A program made the translations under genes and the position numbers. The notes under the pieces were generated by a model. That model was not told the DNA's origin and did no database searches. It saw nothing but the letters and a program-made list of their open reading frames with translations. This document shows, piece by piece, positions 20,856-21,361 of a DNA stretch of 21,361 nt. Numbering within the stretch: the stretch's first letter is position 1; every line of letters begins with the position of its first letter. Origin of the DNA: JANNAV01 sp031384695 (lineage in GTDB: Bacteria; Pseudomonadota; Alphaproteobacteria; Rhodobacterales; Rhodobacteraceae); the NCBI GenBank assembly GCA_031384695.1, contig JANNAV010000133.1, forward strand, positions 1-21,361. Reading direction: 5' to 3'.

Positions 20856-21361
20856 TGGGTAGCCCTCCGCAGCCATTGATCCAAGCCGACGGCGGTGATG
20901 ACAAGACAGCCCGCCGCAAACAATTGCCAGTAGTCATCGACGCCCGCCAGTGACAGGCCGGTGGTGAATACGCCCACGATCATCGCCCCCAGAACCGAGC
21001 CGATGATCGAACCGCGCCCGCCAAACAGCGAGGTGCCGCCGATCACCACGGCGGTGATGGACGCAAGGTTGACCGTATCGAACGACACTGGCGATACCGA
21101 CCCCACCCGGCCGATGGCCACCCAGGCCGCAAAGCCGCAGATCAGCCCCGCGACCGCATAAACCGAAACCAGCGTCTGCTTGGTGCGGATGCCCGACAGC
21201 ATGGCCGCATCCGGATCATCGCCGATGGCATGCACATGCCGCCCCCAGGCGGTTTGGCTGAGGATGTAAAGCACGATCACCGCCAGGATGATCAGGGAAA
21301 AACTACCGTAAGTCAGCTTGAACGCGCCAAACCGTATCGCCTCGCCGAACCACAGCAAAGC
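20852..21361 (-). CDS. frcC: Sugar ABC transporter permease, C-terminal part (FrcC/RbsC-like)
   Basis: The C-terminal 169 residues of an RbsC/FrcC-type permease run off the right edge of the window. Visible are a helix SLIILAVIVLYILSQTAWG, the cytoplasmic coupling segment GRHVHAIGDDPDAAMLSGI, and the family block VNLASITAVVIGGTSLFGGRG, followed by two more helices (GSVLGAMIVGVFTTGL and DYWQLFAAGCLVITAVG). The true start and the N-terminal helices, and presumably the binding-protein gene, lie outside. It joins frcA by a 4-base overlap. Confidence 0.9.
   Translation of the reverse strand, partial: ALLWFGEAIRFGAFKLTYGSFSLIILAVIVLYILSQTAWGRHVHAIGDDPDAAMLSGIRTKQTLVSVYAVAGLICGFAAWVAIGRVGSVSPVSFDTVNLASITAVVIGGTSLFGGRGSIIGSVLGAMIVGVFTTGLSLAGVDDYWQLFAAGCLVITAVGLDQWLRRATQ

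Overview
The window is a GC-rich stretch of bacterial chromosome. It most resembles an alphaproteobacterium of the Rhodobacteraceae (Rhodobacter/Gemmobacter type). I base this on the coding style, the split CobS/CobT pair, the form of the HPPD and MetY proteins, an Frc-type sugar ABC operon, and the conserved N-terminus of the ChaC-like protein. This is recognition from memory, not a database result. No phage, transposase or CRISPR genes are visible.

Layout, left to right. Positions 1-150 hold the terminator of an unseen upstream gene and copy 1 of a two-hairpin repeat. Two divergent cobalamin nucleotide-loop genes follow (cobS minus, cobT plus). cobT overlaps the end of a minus-strand Lrp-regulator/CPA2 K+/H+ antiporter pair. 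Divergent from the Lrp gene is hppD (tyrosine degradation). It abuts a convergent gene for a very large Pro/Ala-rich membrane protein with a PilM/GspL-like N-terminus and a PilP/GspC-like C-terminus. Then come an exported SIMPL-domain protein with a strong terminator, metY (minus), an overlapping ChaC-like/VOC pair (plus) and a small CoA-binding protein (minus).

A gap of about 335 bp (12491-12826) holds structured DNA and copy 2 of the two-hairpin repeat, directly after the stop of rlmB (minus). A tRNA-Tyr gene with a good promoter is divergent from rlmB.

The most unusual part is 14011-19446, a probable operon on the plus strand with three genes. The first encodes an exported protein with a CxxCH haem motif (DUF3365/Tll0287-like). 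The second encodes a 1051-residue BarA-like hybrid kinase (HAMP-PAS-HisKA-HATPase-REC-REC-Hpt). The third encodes one polypeptide in which an intact receiver domain is fused to a complete 10-helix EamA/DMT transporter. The natural reading is a phosphorelay whose output is membrane transport rather than transcription.

The right end (19456-21361, minus) is the distal part of an Frc-type sugar ABC transporter operon. It contains the permease (cut by the window edge), the ATPase and a P-loop sugar/nucleoside-type kinase, joined by 4-bp ATGA overlaps.

The second notable result is the dispersed repeat. Its two copies lie about 12.6 kb apart in opposite orientation. They share architecture, linker length and hairpin-loop sequence, while the stems differ by base-pair-preserving double changes.
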